The translations under genes and the position numbers were made by a program. Source: an uncultured Campylobacter sp. (lineage in GTDB: Bacteria; Campylobacterota; Campylobacteria; Campylobacterales; Campylobacteraceae). From it: 64,000 bases of DNA. The stretch lies in the NCBI GenBank assembly GCA_934718785.1, contig CAKVAF010000001.1, forward strand, positions 62,001 to 126,000. The letters run 5' to 3'. This document shows, one piece after another, positions 1-9,405 of this stretch. Position 1 is the stretch's first letter. Each line of letters starts with the position of its first letter. The notes below the pieces were generated by a model, which was given only the letters and a program-made list of their open reading frames with translations, did not search any database and had not been told where the DNA came from.

Positions 1-2204
1 TTGCTAACAAGCCCTGTGTAATCTCCACTTCCGCCTAAATTCAGTGTTACGAGTTGATTTGGCGCGCTGCCGTTATTACCGCTAAAATTGATCGTTCTAG
101 GATCATATGAAATGAGTGAGCCATCATTTCCAAAGCGCACTGTGCCGACCATGATATTATTAAGCCCGTCCGCACGCGTTGAGATTGTGGCTGGCTCATC
201 GACCTTTATAATCATTTGCCATTCATTACCCCCATCAAGCGTGGTGTCTTGCTTGACCCATTGCACGGTGATATTATGCTCAGTTCCCAGGCTGTCAAAA
301 ATTTGCAAATTCGTTCCAAAAGAACTGAGTGCAAGCTCTTTAGTGAGCTTGTTTTGTGTGCCAGCATTTAAATTTCCCATCCAGCCTGAAAATAGTCCGT
401 TTAAAGCGTCATTTGTGCTGACAAGCCCATTTTCATCGCTGTATGAGGTATTATACATATTCATATTTTTAGCAGCGATACCGCCACCTGGAGTTGGATT
501 GTTCTGATTTTGTTGCATAGCCGCACCGCCGGCTAATTGTGTCACTTCATTTGCATTTGAAATCACATATTGACCATTTTGATTGACTTGCACTTTTACC
601 TTTTCATTGACATCGGTTAAGTCAAATGTGCCTGTGCCATTAAAATCCACACCAAAGCGCGCATCGCGTTGTAAAAGCTCTCTTAAATCTTCAGTTGAGT
701 TAAATACTCTCACATCGTTATTGTAAAGTGAGCCATTCATTACTGCGTTATAATAATTTTGCGAAGCCACAGCATTAGGGTTATTTTGATCCCACGTTGG
801 CGGCTGGTTCGCAGTCCCTGCGATAAAAGCCTGTCCGCTGTCTGCATCCCACATTCTTGGCAGGGTTTGTCCTGTCGAGCTGTAAGTGTATTTGTGCGCT
901 GTAATGATTTGCACTTGATCGTTTGCCGGACCTGTGAATTGGTTTGGTGCGTTACCCCCTGTGGCTGTCCATACTGAAGTCAAGGCATTACCTTGACCTG
1001 TATTTGATTGTTGAGTATAAGTTCTATTACCGCCCCCTTGTGCCACTGCTGTTACTTGCCACACTTCACCAGCAGAATTTCCTGCATTGACGGTGAGATT
1101 GATATTTTTCATATTGTCCGTTGTGCCGCTGGCATTGGTGTTGATGAATTGAATTCCCGAACCATTCGCATTTTTTACCGCACGCACACCTGTGCCTTGT
1201 CTGGTGTCTGTGGCACTTGTAAAGGTATTGATATAAGCTATGGCAGCATCAATGCCCCTAATGTCCGCATTTTGAATATTCACGCCATTAATGGTAATGT
1301 TAAGATTTGCAGCTTGAGTGGCATCACCCCAGAAAATCGCATTTTGATTTTGCGCTGTGATATTTGGATCGTAAGCATTCACGCCCCTACTATTTGTATT
1401 ATAAATGGCATCGGCAAAACTCATCCAAAAGCCTTGACCTTCTCTTAAATTCACACTTTGATTAGTCTCACCATCAAACACTGAAGCAAAGTCAATGCCC
1501 TTTTCGGTAACATCTTGTGTGTTTGTAGTGGTGGTGTAAAAAAGTGTGGTTCCAGCGTCGTTTTCGTTATTTTCGGTGACGGTGTTGCCTTGCACTCTGT
1601 AGCCATGCACGCTATCAAGCGAGTAAATCGGGCGGCTGGTGTCTGCGTCGATTCTTCTACCGCTATTTAAATTCGCATTTAAATAAATTTGTGAGCTAGG
1701 ATTTGCTGGGATTTGCATTGCTGGGTTCCAGTGGAGATTTTCTACTGGCAAAGTCGTATCCACGCGTCCAGTAACTGGATCTCTGTTCCAGCCTTGCACG
1801 ACATAGCCCGCACTATTTACGAAATTTCCTGCTGCATCTTGTAAAAATGCGCCGTCTCTTGTGAGATATTTGTTAAAGCCGCCATCATCGCTCACCATAA
1901 AAAAGCCATTGCCATTAATCGCCACATCGTAGTTTCTATCTGTGGTTGAGATATTGCCTTGAGAATGCACGCGCATTGTCGAGCTGGCATTGACACCTAA
2001 GCCAATTTGCATAGGGTTTTGTCCGCCTAGATCGCCTTGTGGGCGTGTGGCTATCGCCTTTGTTTGTGAAAACATCGTCGCGTAATTCACGCGTGAGTAT
2101 TTAAAGCCTGAAGTATTAACATTTGCGATGTTATTACCTTCCACATCCATACCGATTTGGTGCATTCTAAGTCCGGACACGCCAGACCAAAGTGATCTCA
2201 TCAT
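1..2204 (-). CDS. flgE: Flagellar hook protein FlgE (C-terminus beyond window)
   Basis: Reading the minus strand from ATG at 2204 gives about 734 open codons running off the left edge. The N-terminus (MMRSLWSGVSGLRMHQIGMD, then GNNIANVNTSGFKYSRVNYA) is the D0/D1 region of axial flagellar proteins, and a long Asn/Thr/Gly-rich variable region follows, as in the large Campylobacter hook proteins. FlgE polymerises into the extracellular hook and is exported by the flagellar type III apparatus without a signal peptide. AAAGGA lies 6 nt upstream of the first ATG; a second ATG follows directly. A sigma-54 promoter is visible upstream, as expected for a rod/hook-class gene. The 3' end is missing, so total length is unknown. 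Confidence 0.95.
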   Translation of the reverse strand, partial: MMRSLWSGVSGLRMHQIGMDVEGNNIANVNTSGFKYSRVNYATMFSQTKAIATRPQGDLGGQNPMQIGLGVNASSTMRVHSQGNISTTDRNYDVAINGNGFFMVSDDGGFNKYLTRDGAFLQDAAGNFVNSAGYVVQGWNRDPVTGRVDTTLPVENLHWNPAMQIPANPSSQIYLNANLNSGRRIDADTSRPIYSLDSVHGYRVQGNTVTENNENDAGTTLFYTTTTNTQDVTEKGIDFASVFDGETNQSVNLREGQGFWMSFADAIYNTNSRGVNAYDPNITAQNQNAIFWGDATQAANLNITINGVNIQNADIRGIDAAIAYINTFTSATDTRQGTGVRAVKNANGSGIQFINTNASGTTDNMKNINLTVNAGNSAGEVWQVTAVAQGGGNRTYTQQSNTGQGNALTSVWTATGGNAPNQFTGPANDQVQIITAHKYTYSSTGQTLPRMWDADSGQAFIAGTANQPPTWDQNNPNAVASQNYYNAVMNGSLYNNDVRVFNSTEDLRELLQRDARFGVDFNGTGTFDLTDVNEKVKVQVNQNGQYVISNANEVTQLAGGAAMQQNQNNPTPGGGIAAKNMNMYNTSYSDENGLVSTNDALNGLFSGWMGNLNAGTQNKLTKELALSSFGTNLQIFDSLGTEHNITVQWVKQDTTLDGGNEWQMIIKVDEPATISTRADGLNNIMVGTVRFGNDGSLISYDPRTINFSGNNGSAPNQLVTLNLGGSGDYTGLVS

Positions 2205-2239
2205 TGTAAATCCTTTGTGAAATATTGTTTGACGAGATT

Positions 2240-2257
2240 AAGCAAGAAGTGTTCCAA
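2240..2257 (-). promoter_or_regulatory. Sigma-54 (RpoN) promoter of flgE
   Basis: The minus strand reads TTGGAACACTTCTTGCTT. It has the invariant GG and GC with exactly 10 nt between them and the TTGC of the -12 element. It lies about 40 bp upstream of the flgE ATG. RpoN control of hook genes is established in Campylobacter. Confidence 0.88.
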
Positions 2258-2312
2258 GTTTTTAAAATTTAAAATTTTTATGCGGGATTTTTCTAAATTA
2301 AGGTTTGGAAAT

Positions 2313-3227
2313 TTATTTCAAGCTTGCTAGAAACTCTTCTTTTACACCCTTTTCATCTACAAATTTAAATTTTTTACCTTTAAATTTAAATTTCAAGCAG
2401 CTTGCGTGCAAAAGAAGACGGCTTGCTCCTGTAAGGCTTATAAGCTCGCTTTTGCTTAGCTTTTCATCCAATATGCTTTCAATTTGCTCTTTTTTAAGCC
2501 CGTAAAGATTGTCGCCTAAAATGGTGTGATTTAAAGCGTGTAAATGCACTCTTAGCTGGTGCTGGCGGCCTGTTTTTGGAACGCATTTAATAAAACTTAA
2601 ATTTAAGTTTTTATCATGAAAAAGCCTTTCAAAATGACTTAAAGCCTCTTTGCCCTTTTCAAAATCAACGCACATTCTCATCTTCACATCATCATAATTT
2701 AAAGCTAAATTTAAAGGAAAATCAGCCTTAAACTCGGGCTTTGTCTCGCCTTTTACAAGGGCTAAATACTCTTTTTCAACCTCTTTATTTAAAAAGGCAT
2801 TTTTTAAAATGATTTGCGTTTTTTCATTTTTAGCCACTAAAATAAGCCCGCTCGTGCCTTTATCAAGGCGGTGTGCCACGCAAGCTTTCATTCCCCATAA
2901 ATGCCAAATTTCATCACACAAACTATACTCACAATGCCTGCCATTTGGATGACTTAGCACTCCGCTTGGCTTAAGAAGCACTGCAAATTCATTATCTTCA
3001 AAGATAATTTTAACCCCGCGAGGCTTATTTTCATACTCGATTAATTCTACAAGCCCACTTAAGTGCTCATTTTTGCTTTTTACAAGCTCGTTTTGACAAA
3101 AAAGCCTTTTTTTATCAATGAGCCTTTGAGCGTGTGAAATGCTTAAATTTAGGGCGTTCATCAGCACTTTATAAGCAGGTATTTTTTGAGTGTGTAAATC
3201 AATAAGTTTTCTTCTAATATAAGCCAA
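2313..3227 (-). CDS. RluA-family 23S rRNA pseudouridine synthase
   Basis: A 304-aa protein that should convert specific uridines in structured RNA, probably 23S rRNA, to pseudouridine. Residues 1-65 look like an S4-type RNA-binding domain (SISHAQRLIDKKRLF). The catalytic domain carries HRLDKGTSGL, with the nucleophilic Asp at about residue 122, and GRQHQLRVHLHALNHTILGD near the end. The reading begins at TTG (3227), with no ATG until residue 23, so the exact start is uncertain. It is divergent from purB across a gap holding a 9-bp inverted repeat. The RluA/RluD subfamily and target nucleotide cannot be set by eye. Confidence 0.85.
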   Translation of the reverse strand: MAYIRRKLIDLHTQKIPAYKVLMNALNLSISHAQRLIDKKRLFCQNELVKSKNEHLSGLVELIEYENKPRGVKIIFEDNEFAVLLKPSGVLSHPNGRHCEYSLCDEIWHLWGMKACVAHRLDKGTSGLILVAKNEKTQIILKNAFLNKEVEKEYLALVKGETKPEFKADFPLNLALNYDDVKMRMCVDFEKGKEALSHFERLFHDKNLNLSFIKCVPKTGRQHQLRVHLHALNHTILGDNLYGLKKEQIESILDEKLSKSELISLTGASRLLLHASCLKFKFKGKKFKFVDEKGVKEEFLASLK

Positions 3228-3241
3228 ATTTTTCTTTCTTT

Positions 3242-3279
3242 AAAGTGAATATAAAAAAGTTTTTGGTAAAATTCACTTT
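3242..3279. promoter_or_regulatory. Inverted repeat in the divergent purB promoter region
   Basis: Perfect 9-bp arms AAAGTGAAT (3242-3250) and ATTCACTTT (3271-3279) are separated by 20 bp, just upstream of the purB -10-like TATAAC (3296-3301). This fits an operator for a dimeric repressor or chance in AT-rich DNA. I know no regulator for it. Confidence 0.35.
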
Positions 3280-3317
3280 CTTATTTTTTTAAAATTATAA
3301 CACAAAAGGTTTATTCT

Positions 3318-4679
3318 ATGATTGAGCGTTACAGCAGGCAGGAAATGGCTAAAAAATGGGACTTAGAAGCTAAGTATAATGCTTGGCTTAAAGTCGAGCT
3401 TGCTGCTGTAAAGGCTTGGAACAAGCTTGGGTTTATCAATGATGAAGATATGCAAAAAATCTTAAAAAATGCTAAATTTAATATAAATCGTATCGATGAG
3501 ATAGAAAAGACTACAAAGCACGATGTTATCGCTTTTTTAACGAGCGTGAGCGAGAGTTTGGGCGAGGAAAGCCGCTTTGTGCATTATGGTATGACGAGTT
3601 CTGATTGTATCGATACGGCGGTTGCTTTGCAGGTTAAGGAAAGCTTGGAATTGATTTTAAAAGATTTAGACGATTTACTTGAAGTGCTTCAAAAAAGAGC
3701 TTTAGAGCAAAAATTTACGCTTATGGTGGGGCGCAGTCACGGAATTCACGGCGAGCCTATCACCTTTGGGCTTGTTGTGGCGGTGTGGTATGATGAGTTA
3801 AAGCACGCAAAAGCCTTACTAGAGCATGCAAAAGAAGTGATAAGCTATGGTAAAATCAGCGGTGCGATGGGAAATTTCGCTCACGCTCCTTTAGAGCTTG
3901 AAGAGCTTGTTTGCAAGGATTTAGGGCTGAAAGCTGCGCCCATTTCAAATCAAATCATCCAGCGAGATCGCTACGCTCAGGTTATTTCAGCCCTTGCGAT
4001 AATGGCTGCAAGCTGTGAGAAAATAGCTGTGGCTATCCGCCACTTGCAAAGAAGTGAAGTTTATGAGGCTGAGGAGTTTTTCAGTAAAGGGCAAAAGGGA
4101 AGCTCTGCCATGCCTCATAAAAGAAATCCTGTGCTCAGTGAAAATATCACAGGACTTTGCAGGATGCTGCGCTCTTATGTTACACCAGCACTTGAAAATG
4201 TAGCACTTTGGCACGAGCGTGATATCAGTCATTCAAGCGTGGAACGCTTTATATTGCCAGATAGCTTCATCACGGCTGATTTTATGCTCGTTCGCCTTAA
4301 AAACTTGATTGAAAAACTCGTCATTTATCCTGAAAATATGATGAAAAATCTCAATTTAACAGGCGGGCTTGTCTTTTCTCAGCGCGTGCTTTTAGAGCTT
4401 GCAAAAAAGGGCGCTAGCAGAGAGCTTGCCTATAAAATCGTGCAAAGAAATGCAATGCTTGTCTGGCAGGACTTGCAAGCGGGTAAAAAGGCTTTAAACT
4501 CTAAAAATGAGAGCTTATTTTTAGAAGCTTTGCTAAAGGATAAGGAGCTTAAAAAGCTCATAAGTGAAAAAGAGCTTCGCCAGTGTTTTGATTATAAATA
4601 TTATACAAAAAATGTTGAAGCGATATTAAAAAGAACTTTTAGTAAACAAAAAATAAAATATGTTAATGAGAATTTATAA
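3318..4679 (+). CDS. purB: Adenylosuccinate lyase
   Basis: A 453-aa fumarase/aspartase-superfamily enzyme that splits fumarate from SAICAR and from adenylosuccinate in purine synthesis. The family signature SSAMPHKRNP is at residues 262-271 and the catalytic-region motif RSHGIHGEPITFG starts at about 139. The start MIERYSRQEM matches the compact bacterial PurB N-terminus, with AAAGG upstream. The last residues (KQKIKYVNENL) look like a short extra tail, and the stop overlaps a methyltransferase-like scrap by one base, so the original 3' end may have been altered by that insertion. nrdA follows on the same strand. Confidence 0.95.
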   Translation: MIERYSRQEMAKKWDLEAKYNAWLKVELAAVKAWNKLGFINDEDMQKILKNAKFNINRIDEIEKTTKHDVIAFLTSVSESLGEESRFVHYGMTSSDCIDTAVALQVKESLELILKDLDDLLEVLQKRALEQKFTLMVGRSHGIHGEPITFGLVVAVWYDELKHAKALLEHAKEVISYGKISGAMGNFAHAPLELEELVCKDLGLKAAPISNQIIQRDRYAQVISALAIMAASCEKIAVAIRHLQRSEVYEAEEFFSKGQKGSSAMPHKRNPVLSENITGLCRMLRSYVTPALENVALWHERDISHSSVERFILPDSFITADFMLVRLKNLIEKLVIYPENMMKNLNLTGGLVFSQRVLLELAKKGASRELAYKIVQRNAMLVWQDLQAGKKALNSKNESLFLEALLKDKELKKLISEKELRQCFDYKYYTKNVEAILKRTFSKQKIKYVNENL

Positions 4680-4888
4680 TGACTTTATTTGACACTTTAG
4701 AATCTAGAATTCCTACAAATAAATTTATAGCTGAAATTTTTTGTAAATACGGCTTTAAGCATTTAGAGACTATAAAGCGTAAAATTTCAAACAAGGCTAT
4801 GCCACTTAATAATTCTCCAAGCAATAAAAAGGGAGTTCTTTCAAATACTATGAATTATGAATATATAGTTATTTGCAAGAAGTATTAG
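4679..4888 (+). pseudogene. Remnant of a DNA methyltransferase C-terminus
   Basis: This 69-codon reading starts inside the purB stop codon. From residue 13 (NKFIAEIFCKYGFK...ISNKAMPLNNSP...LSNTMNYEYIVICKK) it resembles the extreme C-terminus of type II DNA methyltransferases, where MNYEYIVICKK is the last beta strand of the MTase fold. No SAM-binding or catalytic motif is present, so it cannot be active. The 12-bp sequence AATGACTTTATT occurs at its start (4678-4689) and again just after it (4898-4909), suggesting an insertion that later lost most of its length. The family assignment is from memory of C-terminal motifs. Confidence 0.5.
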
Positions 4889-4936
4889 GGGTATAAAAAT
4901 GACTTTATTAAATATCAAATTAAAGGGGCTGTATAA

Positions 4937-7306
4937 ATGAAGGTTGTTAAAAGAAACGGACGCGTAGAAGAACTTGATATTTCAAAGATTAAAAAATGCA
5001 CAAGCGATGCGGTAAAAGGGCTTGATGGTGTGAATTTAAGCGAGCTTGAGCTTGATGCTAAAATTCAATTTAGAGATGGTATCAGCACGGCTGAAATTCA
5101 GCAAACGCTTATAAAAACGGCTGTGGATAAGATCGATGTGGATTGTCCTAACTGGAGCTTTGTCGCCGCGCGCCTTTTTTTATACAATATTTATAAGGAT
5201 GTCAGTGGCATAAATCGCTACAATCACTTGCGCGAGTATTTTGAAAAGGGCGAAAAAGAAGGCCGTCTTTTGCTTGGGCTTAAAGAAAAATACGACCTTG
5301 ATGATTTAAACGCCTATATCAAGCCTGAGCGCGATTTGCAATTTACTTATCTTGGCATTAAAACCCTTTATGATAGATATTTGATTAAGGATAAAAAGGG
5401 CAAGGTGATTGAGCTTCCTCAGCAAATGTTTATGGCGATTGCTATGTTTTTAGCACAAAATGAGTTCAATCCTCAAGAATGGGCGAAGAAATTTTATGAT
5501 TTAATCTCCAAATTTGAAGTCATGCTTGCTACGCCGACCTTATCAAATGCACGCACCACAAGGCATCAGTTAAGCTCGTGCTATATAGGAAGCACGCCTG
5601 ATAATATCGAGGGAATTTTTGATTCATATAAAGAAATGGCGCTACTTTCTAAATTTGGCGGAGGCATAGGCTGGGACTGGAGCAAGGTTAGAGCAATGGG
5701 TGGTAGCATTGACGGGCATAAAAATGCAACGGGCGGGATTATCCCTTTTCTTAAAATCACCAACGACATCGCTGTGGCTGTGGATCAGCTAGGCACCAGA
5801 AAGGGCGCGATAGCCGTGTATATAGAAACTTGGCATATGGATATAGGCGATTTTATCGACCTTCGCAAAAACTCAGGAGAAGAAAGAAGGCGCGCGCACG
5901 AGCTTTTCCCAGCTTTGTGGATCAATGATTTGTTTATGAAAAGGGTAAAAGAAAATGATAAATGGACACTTTTTGATCCTGCGGATACCCCTGATTTGTG
6001 CGATTTATACGGAGAAGCCTTTGAAAAAAGATATTTAGAATATGAAAAAACCGAAAATATAGCCAAAGAAACAATGGACGCAAAAGAGCTTTGGAAGAAA
6101 ATTTTGCTCAATTATTTTGAATCAGGCTTGCCTTTCTTATGCTTTAAAGATACAGCCAACAAGGCTAATCCAAACGCTCACACAGGAATTATAAGAAGCT
6201 CAAATTTATGCACGGAAATTTTTCAAAACACTGAGCCAAATTACTATCAAATCAAAGTCGTTTTTGAAGACAGCACCGAGCTTCATTTGGATGAAAACGA
6301 AGAAATTACCATCGATGGAGGCTATAAAAAACCTGCCAAAAAAATCAGCACCCTTGATACCATAAATGGTAAAAAAGTTTATATCGTAGAAAAATTTAAA
6401 AATGACGGCAAAACCGCAGTGTGCAATCTCGCAAGTATCAATTTAAGCAAAATTTATGAAAGCAAGGATATAGAGCGTGTCGTGCCAACTGTCATTAGAA
6501 TGCTTGATAATGTGATCGATTTAAATTTTTATCCACATGTTAAGGTCAAAGATACAAATTTAAAATCGCGCAGCATAGGGCTTGGCGTTATGGGCGAGGC
6601 GCAAATGCTGGCTGAGAATAAAATTCACTGGGGCAGTGAAGAGCATTTCAATAAAATCGATAAAATTATGGAGCATATTAGCTATGAAGCCATTAACGCA
6701 AGCTCGAATTTAGCACTTGAAAAGGGAAGTTACCCAGACTTTAAAGGCTCAAATTGGAGCAAGGGCGTTTTTCCTATCGATGTGGCAAATGCTAAGGCTA
6801 AGGCTTTAACCTTGCGCGAGGGGCTTTTTGACACAAGCGAGTGTGATTGGGATAAGCTTCGCGAAAAGGTCAAGCGCGATGGTATGCGAAATGGCTATTT
6901 GATGGCTATCGCGCCTACTTCTTCCATCTCTATTTTAGTAGGCACGACACAAACGATTGAGCCTATTTATAAACGCAAGTGGTTTGAGCAAAATTTAAGC
7001 GGGATGATCCCTGTGGTCGTGCCAAATTTAAACCTTGAAACTTGGGGCTACTACACTTCAGCCTATGAAATCGATCAACGCCTTTTAATCAAGGCTGCGG
7101 CTGTGCGCGCAAAATGGATCGATCAAGGGCAAAGCTTAAATATCTTTTTATCGCTGGATAAGGCAAGCGGGGGCTATTTAAATGAAATTTATTCTCTAGC
7201 GCACGAACTGGGTATAAAATCAACTTATTATTTAAGAAGCGAAAGCCCAGATAGCGAGAAAGTCAGCGTGGCGGATAGAAGTATAGAGTGTGAGGGCTGC
7301 CAGTAA
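4937..7306 (+). CDS. nrdA: Ribonucleoside-diphosphate reductase, class I alpha subunit
   Basis: A 789-aa catalytic subunit that reduces ribonucleoside diphosphates to deoxy forms with an NrdB-type radical partner, which is not in this window. Residues 1-90 form an ATP-cone (MKVVKRNGRVEELDISKIKK). Active-site cysteine contexts are visible at SSCYIGS, SSNLCTEI and CNLASINLS, and the C-terminal redox pair is in ECEGCQ. About 35 extra residues separate NLCTEI from CNLAS compared with the E. coli enzyme. Its ATG overlaps the stop of a 13-codon reading that begins in the second copy of the 12-bp repeat, so translation may be coupled to that leader. Confidence 0.95.
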   Translation: MKVVKRNGRVEELDISKIKKCTSDAVKGLDGVNLSELELDAKIQFRDGISTAEIQQTLIKTAVDKIDVDCPNWSFVAARLFLYNIYKDVSGINRYNHLREYFEKGEKEGRLLLGLKEKYDLDDLNAYIKPERDLQFTYLGIKTLYDRYLIKDKKGKVIELPQQMFMAIAMFLAQNEFNPQEWAKKFYDLISKFEVMLATPTLSNARTTRHQLSSCYIGSTPDNIEGIFDSYKEMALLSKFGGGIGWDWSKVRAMGGSIDGHKNATGGIIPFLKITNDIAVAVDQLGTRKGAIAVYIETWHMDIGDFIDLRKNSGEERRRAHELFPALWINDLFMKRVKENDKWTLFDPADTPDLCDLYGEAFEKRYLEYEKTENIAKETMDAKELWKKILLNYFESGLPFLCFKDTANKANPNAHTGIIRSSNLCTEIFQNTEPNYYQIKVVFEDSTELHLDENEEITIDGGYKKPAKKISTLDTINGKKVYIVEKFKNDGKTAVCNLASINLSKIYESKDIERVVPTVIRMLDNVIDLNFYPHVKVKDTNLKSRSIGLGVMGEAQMLAENKIHWGSEEHFNKIDKIMEHISYEAINASSNLALEKGSYPDFKGSNWSKGVFPIDVANAKAKALTLREGLFDTSECDWDKLREKVKRDGMRNGYLMAIAPTSSISILVGTTQTIEPIYKRKWFEQNLSGMIPVVVPNLNLETWGYYTSAYEIDQRLLIKAAAVRAKWIDQGQSLNIFLSLDKASGGYLNEIYSLAHELGIKSTYYLRSESPDSEKVSVADRSIECEGCQ

Positions 7307-7601
7307 GCGATTTTGGGCTTTGAAGCGGCTTAGCTTTTGAGTGCTTTTAATGGAGTTTGAATTTTTATTCTGTGGCAGATTATTTATCTAGCCTTAGTCG
7401 AAAAATTCGGCACAACTTTTATTTCTCATCCAAAATCCTACGCCTTAATTAAATTTTTGTGTATTTTTTAGGCTTAGCGACTTTGCGCAAATTTGAAAAA
7501 ATCTTGCTCACTACCGCTTTAGGTAGCTTCGCTTTAGTTCTTTGCTACGCAACCCACAAAGCCACTCAAAAGTCTGTGTTTTTAAGTCAAAGATAAAAAT
7601 C

Positions 7602-8261
7602 CTAGCGCGTAAGATTTAATCCCAAATAAGCCAAATAAGCCCCATAAACAACGATAATCACTGAGCTAAGCACACTAAGAGCCTTTTTAAAATTTTCATT
7701 TAAAAAGCTGTGAATTTGACTTAAAAACAAAAGAGCGGGCAGGGTAGAAAGCCCAAAAATCAGCATTATAAAAGCAGCCTTTAGTAAAGAATGAGAACTC
7801 ATCGCACTTGCTAAAAAAAAATAAATCAGCCCGCAAGGCATAAGCGCGTTAAAAAGCCCTAAAAGCACAGCACCGCGCACACCTTTAAGGCTAAATTTAG
7901 CTAAAATCAGGCTTTGAAATTTAGAAAAAAATGCCAGCTTTTCAAGGTTTTCTAAGATCTTGCCGCGTAAAATTAAAGCCACGCCTAAAAGCATCATAAA
8001 ACAGCCAAGCACAAATAAAAAAAGCCCCCAAGAAAGACTTGAAAAAGTAAAAATAAGGCTAAAAAGGCTTGCTAAAATTCCTAAAAAAACATAGCCTAAA
8101 ATGCGAAAACTATGATAAATTAAGCTTAAAAAAAAGGGGTGTTTAGCGTTTGAGTTTAGGCGCAAAAAGGCGATATTTAGCCCGCCACACATTGTGTAGC
8201 AGTGGCTAAAGCTGTTTAAAAAAGCCACGCTCACAATGCTTATCAAGCTTAGATGATCCAT
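7602..8261 (-). CDS. DsbD_2/TauE-SafE-like membrane protein (COG2836 type)
   Basis: About 219 residues with six predicted membrane segments. FSHCYTMCGGLN near the N-terminus and NALMPCGLIYFF in the middle are the paired Cys/Pro motifs of the COG2836 (UreH/DsbD_2 transmembrane) family, whose members sit in the inner membrane and are linked to metal handling, cytochrome biogenesis or thiol redox relay. It lies directly downstream of carA with near-overlap, as I recall in C. jejuni. An in-frame GTG six bases upstream (8267) overlaps the carA end and is the alternative start. The substrate is unknown. Confidence 0.75.
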   Translation of the reverse strand: MDHLSLISIVSVAFLNSFSHCYTMCGGLNIAFLRLNSNAKHPFFLSLIYHSFRILGYVFLGILASLFSLIFTFSSLSWGLFLFVLGCFMMLLGVALILRGKILENLEKLAFFSKFQSLILAKFSLKGVRGAVLLGLFNALMPCGLIYFFLASAMSSHSLLKAAFIMLIFGLSTLPALLFLSQIHSFLNENFKKALSVLSSVIIVVYGAYLAYLGLNLTR

Positions 8262-8268
8262 TATCACT

Positions 8269-9405
8269 TCAAGTTCTTTGAGCCTTTTTAATCAAATCTG
8301 CAAATTCCTTAAAGATATATTTGCTCTCATGCGGACCACTCGAGCTTTCTGGGTGGTGTTGCACGCTGATGATAGGGTAGTTTTTGTAGCGCACGCCCTC
8401 GACATTGTCTCCAAAAAGGTTTCTATGCGTGATGAAAGCGACTTCACAAAGGCTTTCAGGCACATTATAATTGTGATTTTGCGCGGTGATTTCCACGCAT
8501 TTATTTTCTAAATTGAGCACTGGATGATTTGCGCCGTGCTGACCGAATTTCATCTTATAAGTTTCATAACCAAAGGCATTACTTAAAAGCTGATGACCTA
8601 GGCAAATGCCAAGCATAGGGATTTTTGCTTCAGCCATTTTTTTAATTTCAGCGATTTGCTTTTTTAAAATTTTAGGCTCGCCCGGTCCATTTGAAAGAAA
8701 TACCCCGTCAATTTCACCTTTTTTAAATTTCTCTATCAGCACCTTTGCAGGCGTGTCAAAAGGATATACGCTAGGCTCAAGCTGCGCTGAAACAAGCTCA
8801 TTAAGGATATTTTTTTTCACACCATAATCCAGCACAGCGATTTTAGCCTTAAATTTAGGCGCCTTGCTAAACTCAAGCCTTTTAGCGTCCCAAACGCCCT
8901 TTTCGTGCGCGTAAGTTTTTTTAGTGCTCACATCAGCAACAAAATTATAGCCATCAATCTTTGGCGCGCTCTTTAAAGCCTGCTCTAGCTCATCTTTGCT
9001 TGAAAGCTCGGTGGATATGATAGCGCGCAAGTTGCCACTATCTCTTATGAGCTTGGTTAAAAAGCGAGTATTAACGCCCTCAATGCCGATTTTATTATGC
9101 TTTTTAAGATAAGCTTCAAGGCTTTGTTTTGCTCTGAAATTTGAAAAAGTCTCGCTCAAATGCCTTATAATAATGCCGCTTGCAAAGACAAAATCGCTCT
9201 CTTCATCATCTTTATTTGTGCCTACAACGCCAATTTCTGGCATAGTAAATACGATGAACTGCCCCGCATAGCTTGGATCGCTAATGATTTCTTGATAGCC
9301 TGTCATTGAGGTGTTAAAAACAAACTCACCCGTGAAAGTCCCGCTCGCACCAAAGGCTGGTGCGCTAAAGAAAATATCATTTTCAAGGTAAATATGAGCT
9401 TTCAT
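8269..9405 (-). CDS. carA: Carbamoyl-phosphate synthase, small (glutaminase) subunit
   Basis: A 378-aa protein that hydrolyses glutamine and channels ammonia to CarB for carbamoyl phosphate, feeding arginine and pyrimidine synthesis. The N-terminal CPSase_sm domain (KAHIYLENDIFFSAPAFGA, SMTGYQEIISDPSYAGQ) is followed by a class I amidotransferase domain with the nucleophile elbow GICLGHQLL and the catalytic HHPE near the end. It overlaps the upstream DUF507 gene by 4 nt, suggesting translational coupling. carB is not in this window. A short AT-rich IUPAC-clean start region places ATG at 9405. Confidence 0.96.
   Translation of the reverse strand: MKAHIYLENDIFFSAPAFGASGTFTGEFVFNTSMTGYQEIISDPSYAGQFIVFTMPEIGVVGTNKDDEESDFVFASGIIIRHLSETFSNFRAKQSLEAYLKKHNKIGIEGVNTRFLTKLIRDSGNLRAIISTELSSKDELEQALKSAPKIDGYNFVADVSTKKTYAHEKGVWDAKRLEFSKAPKFKAKIAVLDYGVKKNILNELVSAQLEPSVYPFDTPAKVLIEKFKKGEIDGVFLSNGPGEPKILKKQIAEIKKMAEAKIPMLGICLGHQLLSNAFGYETYKMKFGQHGANHPVLNLENKCVEITAQNHNYNVPESLCEVAFITHRNLFGDNVEGVRYKNYPIISVQHHPESSSGPHESKYIFKEFADLIKKAQRT

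Noticed and set aside
88..1448. Several 70-146-codon + strand readings
   Set aside because: They are antisense to flgE, whose minus-strand frame is continuous across the region.
7307..7601. 295-bp gap after nrdA with 10-bp arms CTTTTGAGTG (7334) and CACTCAAAAG (7563)
   Set aside because: Only 10 bp of symmetry 219 bp apart, no coding frame and no second copy seen; too weak to call an element.
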